DNA of 64,000 nt from Hyalella azteca (Eukaryota; Arthropoda; Malacostraca; Amphipoda; Hyalellidae): positions 62,001 through 126,000 of the forward strand of contig NW_025943779.1 in NCBI RefSeq assembly GCF_000764305.2. Reading direction: 5' to 3'. The notes beneath the pieces are model-generated. The model saw nothing but the letters and a program-made list of their open reading frames with translations. It did not search any database and had not been told where the DNA came from. Made by a program: the position numbers and the translations under genes. Shown here piece by piece: positions 12,001-19,172 of the stretch (position 1 is the first letter of the stretch; each line of letters starts with the position of its first letter).

Positions 12001-15000
12001 TTTTATCACTTTCCTGCCTTGGAAGTCTCCTACTGTGGCGGCGCAAACATGAGTTAGCATTTCTTTCATCAAGTTTAATTAACTGCGATTCTTTAACTAG
12101 CTACTTACTTATACGCGACAAACAAAACCATACGAAATATCACAATAGCTACATTATTATCACTTTAATAATTCATTTAAACTTATCTGAGCGAGTATGA
12201 GCTACATCTGTTGAAAGAAATATGCGATAAATGGCATGTTGAAAATTGTGTTCATGCCGTTAACCATTAAATTAATTTTGATTCAATGAAGACTTTGACT
12301 TGCAATCTGGTCGGATGTAGAATTCGTGTTCCAGAAATCTCTCATGACTGGTGCAAAACTATTGTTTATACAATACAAACTGAAATATCCCAATTGTTCA
12401 TTTTCAAATATCAATATTTTTTATTCATTCCTGGATTTCCAATTCATGAAATTTAATTCTAATATTATAAATTCATCCAATACATGAGTTGTTTACATAC
12501 GCTACACTCGCCTGTCGTGTGCAGTGGTGTCGGGACGGAAAGTGCGTGCCGTGGTCAGGTCGGGACAACGTGTCGGTGGTGGTCGGGGGGCTGGGGCCCT
12601 GGGAAGAGGGCCCCTGCACGTCTGCATGTCTGGCGGGGGGTACGGGATGGCGGGAGAGTCGTCAGCCCTGCAACTCCCCCCCTCCCCTCAACAGCGACCG
12701 TGGGTGTATCACCACCTCTTACAAGACCGACTTCTGTGACGACTCACAAGTAATTCTACATGTCTTTACGTCAGGAAAATCATTATCTTTATGAATTTAC
12801 GACTCCATCCATCTCGCGATACGATTAACTTTATACAATTTTGAGTTTAATACTCAATTTTGATCCGATCATTGTGAATTAATTGGAGAATATTATAATA
12901 TCATTATCGTTGGGTACATCATTACCATTTGACATATTATAACCATCCATCCAATAAAATAGGTTCCACTTGGTTCCCGTAGAAATAACTGCTAGGAAGT
13001 AGGGTCCCCTAAATTATTTTCACTGTGAACCAATTTTGTAGCAGTCATTTATAGTGAAAACCTTTTTTCTAGCAATTATTTCCCACGGGGAACCATGGAA
13101 ATAAGTGCTGGAAAATAAGTTTCCGCAAATGTCCGACACTACAGCGAAAGTTTTATGCCAGGTGTGCGGTACGAGGCGACGCAACATGAGCACCGCGCTG
13201 GCGGAGCTCTGTGAGCGCGTAGCCGAGCGCTACCCTGACGCCATGAGCGAAGGCGAGCAGCAGAAGCACGACCCCAGTGAGTAAAATGATGAGTGTGATG
13301 CTCCGATTATGAGTAAAATATATCGCGAGTTTGTTGTTTGGTTCTATACAAATTCAACGACCTGAGTGAGTTGCTCTGATGATGAGTAAAATATATCGGG
13401 AGTTTTTTGTAAGGTTCTATAAAAATTCACGTTGTGTTCCTTGTTACTTGAATAGAGTATAACTCCGTGCAAAGATTTTCAACGATTTCGTCAGTTGTGC
13501 TCATTTATACCCCAGAAGATAAAAAAACCTCCTGCTGAGTAAATAGATTTTTTCCCATGAAACTCATAGTTTAATAATTGTTGCCGCGGAGCCGTGGTTG
13601 GCGTGCGTGTTGTCCCATGAAGCTCATAGTTTAATAATTGTTGCAGCGGAGCCGTGGTTGGCGTGCGTGTTGTCCCATAAAGCTCATAGTTTAATAATTG
13701 CTTCAGCTGAGCCGTGGTTGGCGTGCGTGTTGTCCCATAAAGCTCATAGTTTAATAATTGTTGCAGCTGAGCCTTGGTTGGCGTGCGTGTTGTACTGTCG
13801 GCTGCGTTCGAACACGTCGCAGTTGTGGACGCCGCGCTATCTCTTCCAGGACGACCCGACCGTCCCTACACATCTGCCCCCGGGCGCCCCCTGCCACACT
13901 GACCCTGACGGCACCACATATCGCTGTTACCACAGGACCTGTGTACCACATGTATGTTCAGTCCTTAATATGTGTTCAGTTGTTTAATATGTGTGTACCA
14001 CATGTATGTTCAGTCCTTAATATGTGTTCAGTTGTTTAATATGTGTATACCACATATATGTTCAGTCCTTAACTCTTTTGTTCAGTTGTTTAATATGTGT
14101 GTACCACATGTATGTTCAGTCCTTAACTCTTTAGTTCTGTTCTTTAATATGTGTGTGCCACATGTATGTTCAGTCCTTAACTCTACAGTTCAGTTATTTA
14201 ACTATGTCGCTTTGCAAATAGGGAGTTTTTTGTTTATATATGAAGCTTATTTGTTCAATTGAGCATTTATATTTCGCCTTTAATTTAAGGCCAGTTAGAA
14301 ATATATGTCACGAATCAATTTTTTCCAATGACAATTGCAAAATTCAATGAATTTGGATAATTGGATTATTCAATGAATTATAAATTTTTTCCAATAAATC
14401 TATACCATATTTCAGCAATGTGGTATGGATGCAATGTGATTTTTTGCACTCACAACAAAATTGGCGGCTAAAACTGAATCTTCTCATAAACCTGGCGTTT
14501 TAATTCCTAGTCTTGTTCGGAGATACGGTTGGAAGACATTTTTTTATGTTGAAAATTAGTTCAGAAGAGTTTCTGAAAACATGATTCTGAGCAAAAAATA
14601 TTACCCGACTGCAGAAATCACAGAATTATTCGTAATATTTAAATGTATTTCCCAACCTTTTTAATCGATGGTCAAAACTGAAATTCAATTAAAAGTAAAA
14701 AGTTTTACTGTTTATTTCGTGTCAAAAATGGTCTCATTATTAAATTTGTTTTCTTTTATTAAGATTTATTTGCACTCTATTCTAAATTTACTTGCACTCT
14801 ATACTTACTTATTAAGATTGCACTCTATTTTAAACGCCTCCAGACCTAAGCTGAGTTCTTGACTAAACTCTAATTGAAACGCTTACACTCTATTGCACTC
14901 TATTTTAAGCGCCTCCAGACCTAAGCCGAGCTCTTGATTACACTTCATTTCAAACGCCTCCAGACCTAAGCCAAGCTCTTGATTACACTATATTTCAAAC

Positions 15001-15330
15001 GCCTCCAGACCTAAGCCAAGCTCTTGATTACACTTCATTTCAAACGCCTCCAGACCTAAGCCAAGCTTTTGATTACACTATATTTCAAACGCCTCCAGAC
15101 CTAAGCCAAGCTCTTGATTACACTATATTCCAAACGCCAACAGACATAAGCCGAGCTTTTAATTACAGACGGAGAAGTTCACGGTGGCAGTGAGCCGCGA
15201 CTCTGTGGGTCTGTTCGAGTACCGCGACCCTGCGTCCCTGGACGACCTGGTCATCAAGGCTGGGCCGCCCGTCAACGGCCTCCTGGAGGACGAAGACTAC
15301 CCAGAGTTCGATCTCGACGACCTCTACTGA
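2533..15330 (+). CDS. Secreted ADAMTS-family zinc metalloprotease, 16 inferred coding exons
   Basis: Extracellular reprolysin-type endopeptidase expected to cut matrix or secreted proteins. Inferred exons: 2533-3000, 3760-3830, 4214-4388, 5545-5902, 6093-6172, 6483-6764, 7478-7617, 8122-8193, 9096-9290, 9617-9745, 9968-10118, 11014-11109, 12525-12749, 13162-13276, 13767-13951, 15169-15330. Every junction keeps phase and the sum is about 967 residues. Order: signal peptide (1-18), M12B-type propeptide with CHYS and ISTC (to about 433), basic furin site KSRKNKR, catalytic domain (about 434-665) with HEIGHSLGMRHD at about 609-620, disintegrin-like region with LPGQRF, GTYCGGA and WCRDGKCVPW, one TSP1 repeat (about 760-810), cysteine-rich region ending TCVPH, and a 53-residue acidic tail. 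No spacer and no further TSP1 repeats are seen, which fits short invertebrate ADAMTS proteins; the exact orthologue is not assigned. Exon ends are by eye and need transcript support. Confidence 0.88.
2968..3440 (+). repeat. Exon 1 donor-edge tandem repeat, 206-212 bp, about 2.3 copies
   Basis: The last 33 coding bases (GAGGCAGCGACGA... to CATCAG) plus about 175 intron bases repeat with starts at 2968, 3174 and 3386. Only the first copy has a working donor (CAG|GTAGAT). The later copies read CAG|GAAGAT and CAG|TTAGTG. Confidence 0.85.
3760..3830 (+). CDS. ADAMTS exon 2: propeptide segment
   Basis: Acceptor CCCATCAG|GGCTGG, then WESVHLVLHSPRENSI, then donor TG|GTAAGT (strong consensus). A donor three bases earlier (GG|GTGGTA) would also keep phase and would give Gly instead of Cys at the junction. 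The pattern of alternating hydrophobic residues fits the beta-rich M12B propeptide. Confidence 0.65.
4006..4236 (+). repeat. Exon 3 acceptor-edge tandem repeat, about 38 bp, 6 copies
   Basis: The unit ...ATGATAACCATTATCTTATCAG|CACGCTGGAGCTGGACATG repeats with CAG at 4029, 4067, 4105, 4142, 4173 and 4211. Every copy carries the AG acceptor and about 19 bases of the start of exon 3. The fifth spacing step is shorter (31 bases). Confidence 0.9.
4214..4388 (+). CDS. ADAMTS exon 3: propeptide with CHYS and ISTC motifs
   Basis: Encodes LELDMHDSRGIVAPGALL and later EACHYSLYLRR and GSISTCHPLGP. The family hallmark is a C-H/Y-Y-x-G region followed by S-T-C before the end of the propeptide core, so the match is good. 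It ends phase 0 at CCG|GTCAGA. Both exon ends lie inside separate tandem arrays. Confidence 0.8.
4359..4665 (+). repeat. Exon 3 donor-edge tandem repeat, about 61 bp, 5 copies
   Basis: The unit holds the last exon bases CCATCTCCACCTGCCACC plus GCTCGGGCCG, the donor GTCAGAG and the intron start ATTTGTTTTGATTTATTTTGA. All five copies keep the donor. Read-through to a later donor meets an in-frame TGA (GTC AGA GAT TTG TTT TGA), so only the first is compatible with the protein. Confidence 0.92.
5545..5902 (+). CDS. ADAMTS exon 4: end of propeptide core and linker
   Basis: Starts HAVLIVDGELIDVVPRQ, which continues the ISTC segment of exon 3 as in other ADAMTS propeptides (a valine/isoleucine-rich strand ending in a Pro motif). 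The remainder is a low-complexity Ser/Thr/Asn/Glu linker. Acceptor TTAAACAG|CATGCT; donor AAA A|GTAGGG, phase 1. Confidence 0.75.
6093..6172 (+). CDS. ADAMTS exon 5: propeptide linker
   Basis: Acceptor TTTTCTTTGCAG|CGACTT is strong and donor GAG|GTTAAT is plausible. Encodes TLEFTEIASKSDETDRPDSQ and a few more hydrophilic residues. No domain is visible. It is included because it joins exon 4 (phase 1) to exon 6 (phase 0) without a break. Confidence 0.6.
6483..6764 (+). CDS. ADAMTS exon 6: furin site and start of protease domain
   Basis: Acceptor TATTCAAG|AGCAAA and donor AACAAC|GTGAGA, both phase 0. Contains two basic sites, RRKR early and KSRKNKR later. The second is followed directly by FFSPYHSRKLTLELALFLD, the expected start of a reprolysin domain (E-L-x-L-F-x-D), and ends with LVDLILSLMNN, the first catalytic-domain helix. 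The later site is the better candidate for furin release of the active enzyme. Confidence 0.8.
7478..7617 (+). CDS. ADAMTS exon 7: protease domain
   Basis: Acceptor ACGTTGCAG|GCGCAG. A second AG six bases on would drop two residues. Encodes AQAFFHQQSLGRPLDVSI and ends LKLLESFCA, matching the 'slg..i.i.v..l.ll ... L..FC' pattern of ADAMTS catalytic domains. Donor GC|GTGAGT, phase 2. Confidence 0.85.
7640..7880 (+). repeat. Imperfect intron repeats after exon 7
   Basis: Loose repeats of TAGCTAGAGAGTAAA(T/C)TCCAA, GTGATTATT and ACTCACAG(C/T)TG follow the exon 7 donor. Unlike the other arrays they carry no recognisable exon bases. Confidence 0.55.
8122..8193 (+). CDS. ADAMTS exon 8: protease domain
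   Basis: Acceptor GATTACAG|GTATCA; encodes YQKARAHTSDNSPMNWDLAV and YLSG. In the family this is the strand where a conserved Asp/His precedes 'A-(I/V)-L-(L/F)-(T/S)'. Ends TCA GG|GTGAGT in phase 2, and exon 9 supplies the C. Confidence 0.85.
8165..8515 (+). repeat. Exon 8 donor-edge tandem repeat, about 32-33 bp, 10 copies plus a partial
   Basis: The unit TGGGACCTCGCAGTCTACC plus TATCAGGGTGAGTC repeats the end of exon 8 and its donor. Nearly every copy keeps GGTGAGTC (copy 2 reads TGTGAGTC). Copies vary between CTATCAGG and CTATACGG. Reading past the first donor gives TCA GGG TGA, an immediate stop. Each unit also contains a CTCGCAG acceptor-like tract. Confidence 0.95.
9012..9066. mobile_element. 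Degenerate fragment related to the 216-bp foldback element
   Basis: TTTATTTCACGGGCCCGACCGGCC resembles TTTATTTTCACGGGGCGACCGGCC of the elements at 17.0 and 17.5 kb, and is followed by its own inverted GGTCGGGTCG. It ends about 30 bases before the exon 9 acceptor. No complete ends are visible. Confidence 0.45.
9096..9290 (+). CDS. ADAMTS exon 9: catalytic core, first half of zinc site
   Basis: Encodes MDLITHIEKGGISDVTMGLT, then YTGGICDVTRSCIISEF and SLILTHEIGHS. The paired cysteines before the helix and the HEIGH half of HExxHxxGxxHD are diagnostic of a reprolysin. Acceptor TTCATAG|CATGG; donor CACAG|GTACGC splits the Ser codon after HEIGH. Confidence 0.93.
9285..9385 (+). repeat. Exon 9 donor-edge tandem repeat, about 23 bp, 4 copies
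   Basis: Unit ACACAG|GTACGCATTTATCCACC. Each copy carries the AG|GT junction, so it holds both a donor and an acceptor-like AG. The unit length is not a multiple of three. Confidence 0.9.
9617..9745 (+). CDS. ADAMTS exon 10: second half of zinc site and Met-turn
   Basis: Acceptor AATTTCAG|CCTGGG completes HEIGHSLGMRHD with SLGMRHDGSNNSC. FIMAAGR follows and supplies the Met-turn expected about 15 residues after the last zinc histidine. Ends WSPCSRESFAAQ plus AA|GTGAGG, phase 2. Confidence 0.93.
9968..10118 (+). CDS. ADAMTS exon 11: disintegrin-like region, first part
   Basis: Acceptor GTGCCCAG|CGGCCG. Encodes NGRCLWDSPKASVWDD and LPGQRFNAVSQCQLFF, matching the family pattern C-L-x-D-x-P ... 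L-P-G-x-x-(Y/F)-x-x-x-x-Q-C-x-x-x-F. Donor ATG|GTTTGG is weak but gives the right phase for exon 12. Confidence 0.85.
10111..10280 (+). repeat. Exon 11 donor-edge duplication, about 82 bp, 2 copies
   Basis: TTATGGTTTGGCACTATATTT with TTATTTCAATTTT recurs as TTTATGGTTTGGCACTGCATT, followed in both by similar AAACTCGTTTTG/ACCACTTGTTTTG and GTTCTTGTTCTC/GTGTTTGTTCTC blocks. Both copies include the last exon bases and the ATG|GTTTGG donor. Confidence 0.75.
11014..11109 (+). CDS. ADAMTS exon 12: disintegrin-like region, second part
   Basis: Acceptor GCACCGCAG|AAACTG. Encodes KLCNSVQCSSPHRLTSYL then ALEGTYCGGAN, the family's 'C..l.C...... a.EGT.CG' segment. Donor AAC|GTGAGC, phase 0. A broken duplicate of the 3' part lies at 12015-12125. 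Confidence 0.88.
11199..11510. repeat. Long near-perfect palindrome in intron 12
   Basis: Two arms of about 140 bases face each other around a centre near 11350. Left-arm blocks such as TTTTAAAAACCACGTTTTTC and TTTTCTTAACGG recur in reverse complement as GAAAAACGTGGTTTTTAAAA and ACGTTAAGAAAA. The transcript would form a very long hairpin. No ORF and no clear target-site duplication are seen. It could be a foldback (MITE-like) insertion. Confidence 0.85.
11822..11947. repeat. Second intron 12 hairpin
   Basis: Arms of about 52 bases: AATAGCAAAGAAAACTCCAC followed by AAAAATTCATAGTATCTTTAAAG on the left, matched in reverse complement at 11895-11947. The loop is about 20 bases. The sequence between the two hairpins includes ATGCCAAATTTCAACTTACT and GACAGACGGACACGAAACG, which look like the tail of a dispersed repeat. 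Confidence 0.85.
12015..12125 (+). pseudogene. Broken duplicate of ADAMTS exon 12 end
   Basis: CCTGCCTTGGAAGTCTCC then TACTGTGGCGGCGCAAAC copies the end of exon 12 and continues through about 75 bases of matching intron (CATCAAGTTTAATTA ... ACGCGACAAACAAAA). The peptide would read ALEVSYCGGAN against ALEGTYCGGAN in the real exon. The donor GTGAGC has become ATGAGT, and there is no matching 5' half or acceptor, so it should not be used. Spacing from the original is about 935 bases, with both hairpins in between. Confidence 0.8.
12525..12749 (+). CDS. ADAMTS exon 13: end of disintegrin-like region and TSP1 repeat
   Basis: Acceptor GTGTGCAG|TGGTGT. Encodes WCRDGKCVPW, then LGPWEEGPCTSACLAGGTGW, RESRQPCN, PPPLNSDRGC and CDDSQ. 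This is the TSP1 pattern W ... C(S/T)xxC..G...R.R.C..P.P.....C. The usual W-S-x-W is reduced to GPWEEGP. Donor CAA|GTAATT, phase 0. Strongly GC-rich against its introns. Confidence 0.9.
13162..13276 (+). CDS. ADAMTS exon 14: start of cysteine-rich region
   Basis: Acceptor TTATGCCAG|GTGTGC. Encodes VCGTRRRNMSTALAELCERV followed by AERYPDAMSEGEQQKHDP. It corresponds to the segment after TSP1 where an x-x-C-x-x-x-R(x)nC pattern begins the cysteine-rich domain. Donor CCC A|GTGAGT, phase 1. Confidence 0.8.
13262..13440 (+). repeat. Exon 14 donor-edge duplication, about 75-90 bp, 2 copies
   Basis: CACGACCCCAGTGAGTAAAA has an imperfect second copy CAACGACCTGAGTGAGTTGC, and both are followed by ATGAGTAAAATATATCG(C/G)GAG and GGTTCTATA(C/A)AAATTCA. 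The second copy also has a GTGAGT donor (13366). Confidence 0.65.
13555..13800 (+). repeat. Exon 15 acceptor-edge tandem repeat, exactly 60 bp, 4 copies
   Basis: The unit CTCATAGTTTAATAATTGTT then GCAGCGGAGCCGTGGTTGGC then GTGCGTGTTGTCCCA repeats with GAGCC at 13589, 13649, 13709 and 13769. Copies 2 to 4 have an AG acceptor; copy 1 reads GCCG. Because 60 is a multiple of three and the reading frame is open throughout, use of an upstream acceptor would add 20 or 40 residues without a stop. Confidence 0.95.
13767..13951 (+). CDS. ADAMTS exon 15: cysteine-rich region
   Basis: Acceptor TTGTTGCAG|CTGAGC. Encodes TEPWLACVLYCRLRSN, then LWTPRYLFQDDPTV and PPGAPCHTDPDGTTYRCYHR ending TCVPH. This matches the ADAMTS cysteine-rich pattern (x-C-x-(V/L)-x-C ... 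DGT.C/Y.C....C(V/L)). Donor CAT|GTATGT, phase 0. Confidence 0.87.
13938..14205 (+). repeat. Exon 15 donor-edge tandem repeat, 52-55 bp, 5 copies
   Basis: The unit TGTGTACCACAT|GTATGTTCAG then TCCTTAA(TATGTG or CTCTTT) TTCAGTTGTTTAATA repeats the last 12 coding bases and the donor. Reading into the second copy meets TAA within one unit. Confidence 0.93.
14760..15168 (+). repeat. Exon 16 acceptor-side tandem repeat, about 54 bp, 6 or more copies
   Basis: The unit CACTATATTTCAAACGCC then TCCAGACCTAAGCCAAGCTC then TTGATTA runs up to the acceptor, where the last copy ends ...CTTTTAATTACAG. Earlier units read CTTGATTACACT, so they resemble the acceptor tract but lack the AG. The first, looser copies start near 14760. 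Confidence 0.88.
15169..15330 (+). CDS. ADAMTS exon 16: C-terminal tail and stop
   Basis: Acceptor TTTTAATTACAG|ACGGAG. Encodes TEKFTVAVSRDSVGLFEYRD, then ASLDDLVIKAGPPVNGLLED and an acidic end finishing DLDDLY, then TGA. There is no spacer or further TSP1 repeat. The tail is GC-rich and clearly coding, but I recognise no domain in it. Confidence 0.83.
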   Translation, partial: TEKFTVAVSRDSVGLFEYRDPASLDDLVIKAGPPVNGLLEDEDYPEFDLDDLY

Positions 15331-16262
15331 TCAGTTGTGTTGTGACTCTACTGAGTCAAATGACTAGTAGTTATTACTACAGCGTCGTATGACTGGTAGT
15401 TATGACTCTACTGCGTCGTATGCCTAGTAGTTATGACTCTACTGCGTCGTATGCCTAGTAGTTATGACTCTACTGAGTCGTATGACTAGTGGTTATGACT
15501 ACTGCGTCGTATGCCTAGTAGTTATGACTGTACTGACTCGTATGACTAGTAGTTATGACTCTACTGAGTCATATGACTAGTAGTTATTACTCTACTGAGT
15601 CATATGACTAGTAGTTATGACTCTCCTGAGTCATATGACTAGTAGTTACGACTCTAATGCGTCGTATGACTAGAAGTTATGACCTACTTAGTCGCATGAC
15701 TAGTAGTTATGACCTACTTAGTCGTATGACTAGTAGTTATGACTACTGCGTCGTATGACTAGTAGTTATGACTCTACTGACTCGTATGACTAGTAGTTAT
15801 GATTCTACTGAGTTGTATGACTAGTAGTTATGACTACTGAGTCATATGACTTGTAGTTACGACTCTACTGAGTCGTATGACTAGTAGTTATGACTCTTCT
15901 GAGTCATATGACTAGTAGTTATGACTCTTCTGAGGCGTATGACTAGTGGTTATGATTCTACTGAGTTGTATGACTAGTAGTTATGACTACTGAGTCATAT
16001 GACTTGTAGTTACGGCTCTACTGAGTCGTATGACTAGTAGTTATGACTCTACTGAGTCGTATGACTAGTGGTTATGACTCTACTGAGTCGTATGACTAGT
16101 GGTTATGACTACTGAGTCGTATGACTAGTGGTTATGACTCTACTGAGTCGTATGACTAGTAGTTATGACTCTACTGAGTCGTATGAATAGTGGTTATGAC
16201 TCTACTGAGTCGTATGACTAGTAGTTATGACTCTACTGAGGCGTATGACTGGTAGTTGTGAA
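15320..16262 (+). repeat. Stop-codon-edge minisatellite, about 31-34 bp, roughly 28 copies
   Basis: The unit GACTCTACTGAGTCGTATGA then CTAGTAGTTAT starts directly at the end of the ADAMTS reading frame. The end of the last exon, GACCTCTACTGATCAG, shares CTCTACTGA with the unit, so the array looks seeded by the stop-codon junction. It would be transcribed as the proximal 3' UTR. GACTCTACTGAGTC is itself near-palindromic (GACTC...GAGTC). Confidence 0.93.
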
Positions 16263-16997
16263 TTTACTGAATTGTTAGGACTGAGACATAACTACATCCA
16301 CTGAGTTATGATGATTTCTACCTTGCCAGTGTGGGACACTGTACTACAACGAAAATTTGATGCTGAAACTGTTAAAAAAATGTTATAAAATTTAGTTTGC
16401 TCTCTGTAAGCTCGCAATTATTTGCCGAATTTTTGAAAATTAATATTATCAAAACTACTTAAGAAGATAATTTTCATTGCTGACTCATTTATTTCATAAA
16501 TCTAAATTCAAATACATATAATAAATAAATACATTTAAATGCATATGTATTTATCCTTAAAATATCTTGTTTCAACACACCAACATAATGTTTCTTACCG
16601 GGACTGGTTCATGTGTCACAAATTTATTCGTAGAGAAGTTTATTAATGAATTAATTAATATCGATTGAACATTCCGAAATTGAGATATAACGTTCATAAG
16701 CAAGTAATCAGTAATACGCTACCGTCAATGACACATGAGCAGCCATTAAATAAATTTTATGCTTAGCTTGCAAGACGTCGCTAAAATATTTGTAAAATAT
16801 TGCTCAGAAACATGTATGATTTTGATGGGTAAAGTATCCGAAGCTTTTTTGATTGCTCTAGCAATCGAAGTTGTGCTGCGTCTATACTTATAGAATAAAT
16901 TGTGAATAAATTGGCGACTTGTGCTGCATTGACGTTAGTTAATTATAACTCAAGAGAACTCATTACTGAGATGTTGAGACGTGCTAATAGCAAGATA
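16263..16997. other. AT-rich gene-free stretch
   Basis: Probably holds the rest of the ADAMTS 3' UTR. AATAAA-type hexamers occur near 16523 and 16750, but none is in a clearly favoured place. No other feature seen. Confidence 0.5.
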
Positions 16998-17213
16998 TAC
17001 ACTGTTAGAAAAATTACCGTTAACGGTATTACCGGAGTTTCAGTGGCCGGTCGGCACGTGAAAATAAACACCGTTTCACCGTTTTTATTCCAAGTTAACA
17101 CCAGAAATCAGTATAACATCTGATAAAAACGGCGAAACCGTTTATTTTCACGGGGCGACCGGCCACTAGGATGCCGGTAGGACCGTTTTTCCACCGTTTT
17201 TCCTAACAGTGTA
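16998..17213. mobile_element. 216-bp foldback element (MITE), copy 1
   Basis: Ends TACACTGTTAGAAAAA and TTTTTCCTAACAGTGTA are inverted repeats, and the interior is also largely self-complementary (GGCCGGTCG...CGTGAAAATAAAC against GTTTATTTTCAC...CGACCGGCC). No ORF. The TA at each end is compatible with a TA target-site duplication as in Tc1/mariner-type elements. Confidence 0.88.
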
Positions 17214-17522
17214 CTTTGCCACAAGTGTATATGTTACCAACTCTTTGAAAGTGCGTTGGCTCAGCGTCCTATCACTAATTTATTAGGCATTTTAAAATAA
17301 ATTTATGAAAACGCAAAATGAAAAAACTGGGGTTTGTTGCATAGTAACTCATATTTAAATCGTACGAATTCGTCGTAAAAAATTCGTAACTATTAACAAA
17401 ACAGGGACAAGTATGCAATGCACATACACGTGTACTCATAACTACGTCTCATGAGTTATTGAAAAAATCGTAGCACTTACCATAATTATTTACACAGAAG
17501 ACTATATACCATTACCATACCG

Positions 17523-17738
17523 TACACTGTTAGAAAAATTACCGTTAACGGTATTACTGGCGTTTCAGTGGCCGGTCGGCACGTGAAAAGAAACACCTTG
17601 TCGCCGTTTTTATTCTAATTTAACACTAGAAATCCGTAAAACATCTGATAAAAATGGCGAAACAGTTTATTTTCATGGGGCGACCGGCCACTAGAACGCC
17701 AGTGGAACCGTTTATTCACCGTTTTTTCTAACAGTGTA
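17523..17738. mobile_element. 216-bp foldback element (MITE), copy 2
   Basis: Same length and ends as copy 1, with scattered substitutions. Only about 310 bases separate the two copies, in direct orientation. Confidence 0.88.
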
Positions 17739-18985
17739 TAAACCGCTGTTAAGAAGCCCAAAAAGAGCAGCGACGGTCCATGCTAAGCTGGCACAGTGCC
17801 TGCTGCACCCCCTCAAGGCCAGAGGAGCAATAGAAATGCGACCTTGATTCCTTATTTGTTGCTCAAGCAGACGCGATGTAAAACGAGATAAATTGTGTCT
17901 AGCTTAACTTGCTTGGCTAGGCGAGTTTGTTTTACTGAATACAAATGATAACAGGACACATTTTCCTACTTAATTGCAACTCCATCTCTCACTTTCTTTT
18001 CTCCCTACCACTTGATTTTACCTTGGGTGTACATTGAATGAGGTTTTTCATACCTGGCTACGAATTACAGAAAAGCGTTTATTTTGTAAAATTGAAACAT
18101 AATATAGGTAATAAATGATAACTTAGTCCAAAATTTCTTTAAATCTTTCTTACATTTTCGCACAAAAGAAATCCTGGTGTGTAATAGGGCAAAAAACGAA
18201 AGTTTAAAGCCAAAAACCCAAGAGCTTTAAAGTAAAAAAAAGACAAATTTCATCGCAACCCAAAGATATTTAGGACCAGGCCGTTGAGCGAATTCCTCGT
18301 GGCAGCCGAGCAGGCGTGGATGATATCGAGGTCGTTTCTCTTGCCACAGAATATCAATGGCGTAACTCCCATGGGAAACTCGTTTACAAAGCGCCATGTT
18401 GGACAGTTTCTACAACGAGGCCGTGATGTAGTGGCGTCTAGACGATTCCCCAAGGAAACGCAAGATAAATAACATTGATTTTTGACGAAATTTCTTGCAA
18501 TTAACGCACGTTGTCGCTTAAATTTGTTAATGGTAGATCCCTGTTGGCTAGGGAGTTATTCATATTGATTATTTTCTTCCTTCTTTTAACATTATTCGAT
18601 ATTAAGTAAAATAATAGGCTTGCTACGTCTAAAATTAAGATTGTTGAATGCAATTTTTTAAGTACAAAAGTACAAAATGAGTCTCCGGCTGCCAAATTAT
18701 AAGCTTTTAGACTAATATGGATTTTTATTTAAAAATTAATTGAAAGTTTTAATTGTGCGTATAATAAATACTAAAATGTGTAATTCATTCGTTTCAAAAT
18801 CTCAATTTTTGAGTTACAAACCTTCACTTTATTCAGCAGTGAACATTGTTTTTAAACGATACTTCAGGCTACGAATCATTGTAACAAAAATTCTTAACTA
18901 ATAATTAATAAGTGATCAGTTCAATACAATTTCTTGGACAATTTTGGCGACATGAATATACTAGCAATTTTCCGTACCATAAAAA
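17739..18985. other. Gene-free stretch with one weak anonymous ORF
   Basis: The ORF at 18284-18472 (+) includes NGVTPMGNSF and GQFLQRGRDV, faintly like a decayed ankyrin repeat, with no splice context or continuation. The rest is AT-rich with nothing recognisable. Confidence 0.4.
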
Positions 18986-18987
18986 TT

Positions 18988-19172
18988 GCTGGGAAGTCCA
19001 AAAACTCTATCCAGAAAAATTACTGGAAGTCCAGAAACTCTGTCCAGAAAAATTACTGGAAGTCCAGAAACTCTGTCCAGAAAAATTACTGGAAGTCCAG
19101 AAACTCTGTCCAGAAAAATTACTGGAAGTCCAGAAACTCTGTCCAGAAAAATTACTGGAAGTCCAGAAACTC
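18988..19172. repeat. 33-bp minisatellite, 6 copies
   Basis: Unit TTACTGGAAGTCCAGAAACT then CTGTCCAGAAAAA. The length is a multiple of three, so several frames stay open (peptide KNYWKSRNSVQ repeated). These are consequences of the repeat, not evidence of a gene. Confidence 0.93.

Noticed and set aside
12015..12125. Mutually exclusive alternative exon for ADAMTS exon 12
   Set aside because: The copy lacks the 5' half of the exon, has no acceptor and its donor is mutated, so it is treated as a broken duplicate.
13972..14262. 96-codon Cys/Val/Leu-rich frame
   Set aside because: Translation of the exon 15 donor-edge array, not a gene.
18284..18472. Possible ankyrin-repeat exon
   Set aside because: Only a faint match (NGVTPMGNSF...GQFLQRGRDV), no second repeat, no splice sites and an equally open frame on the other strand.
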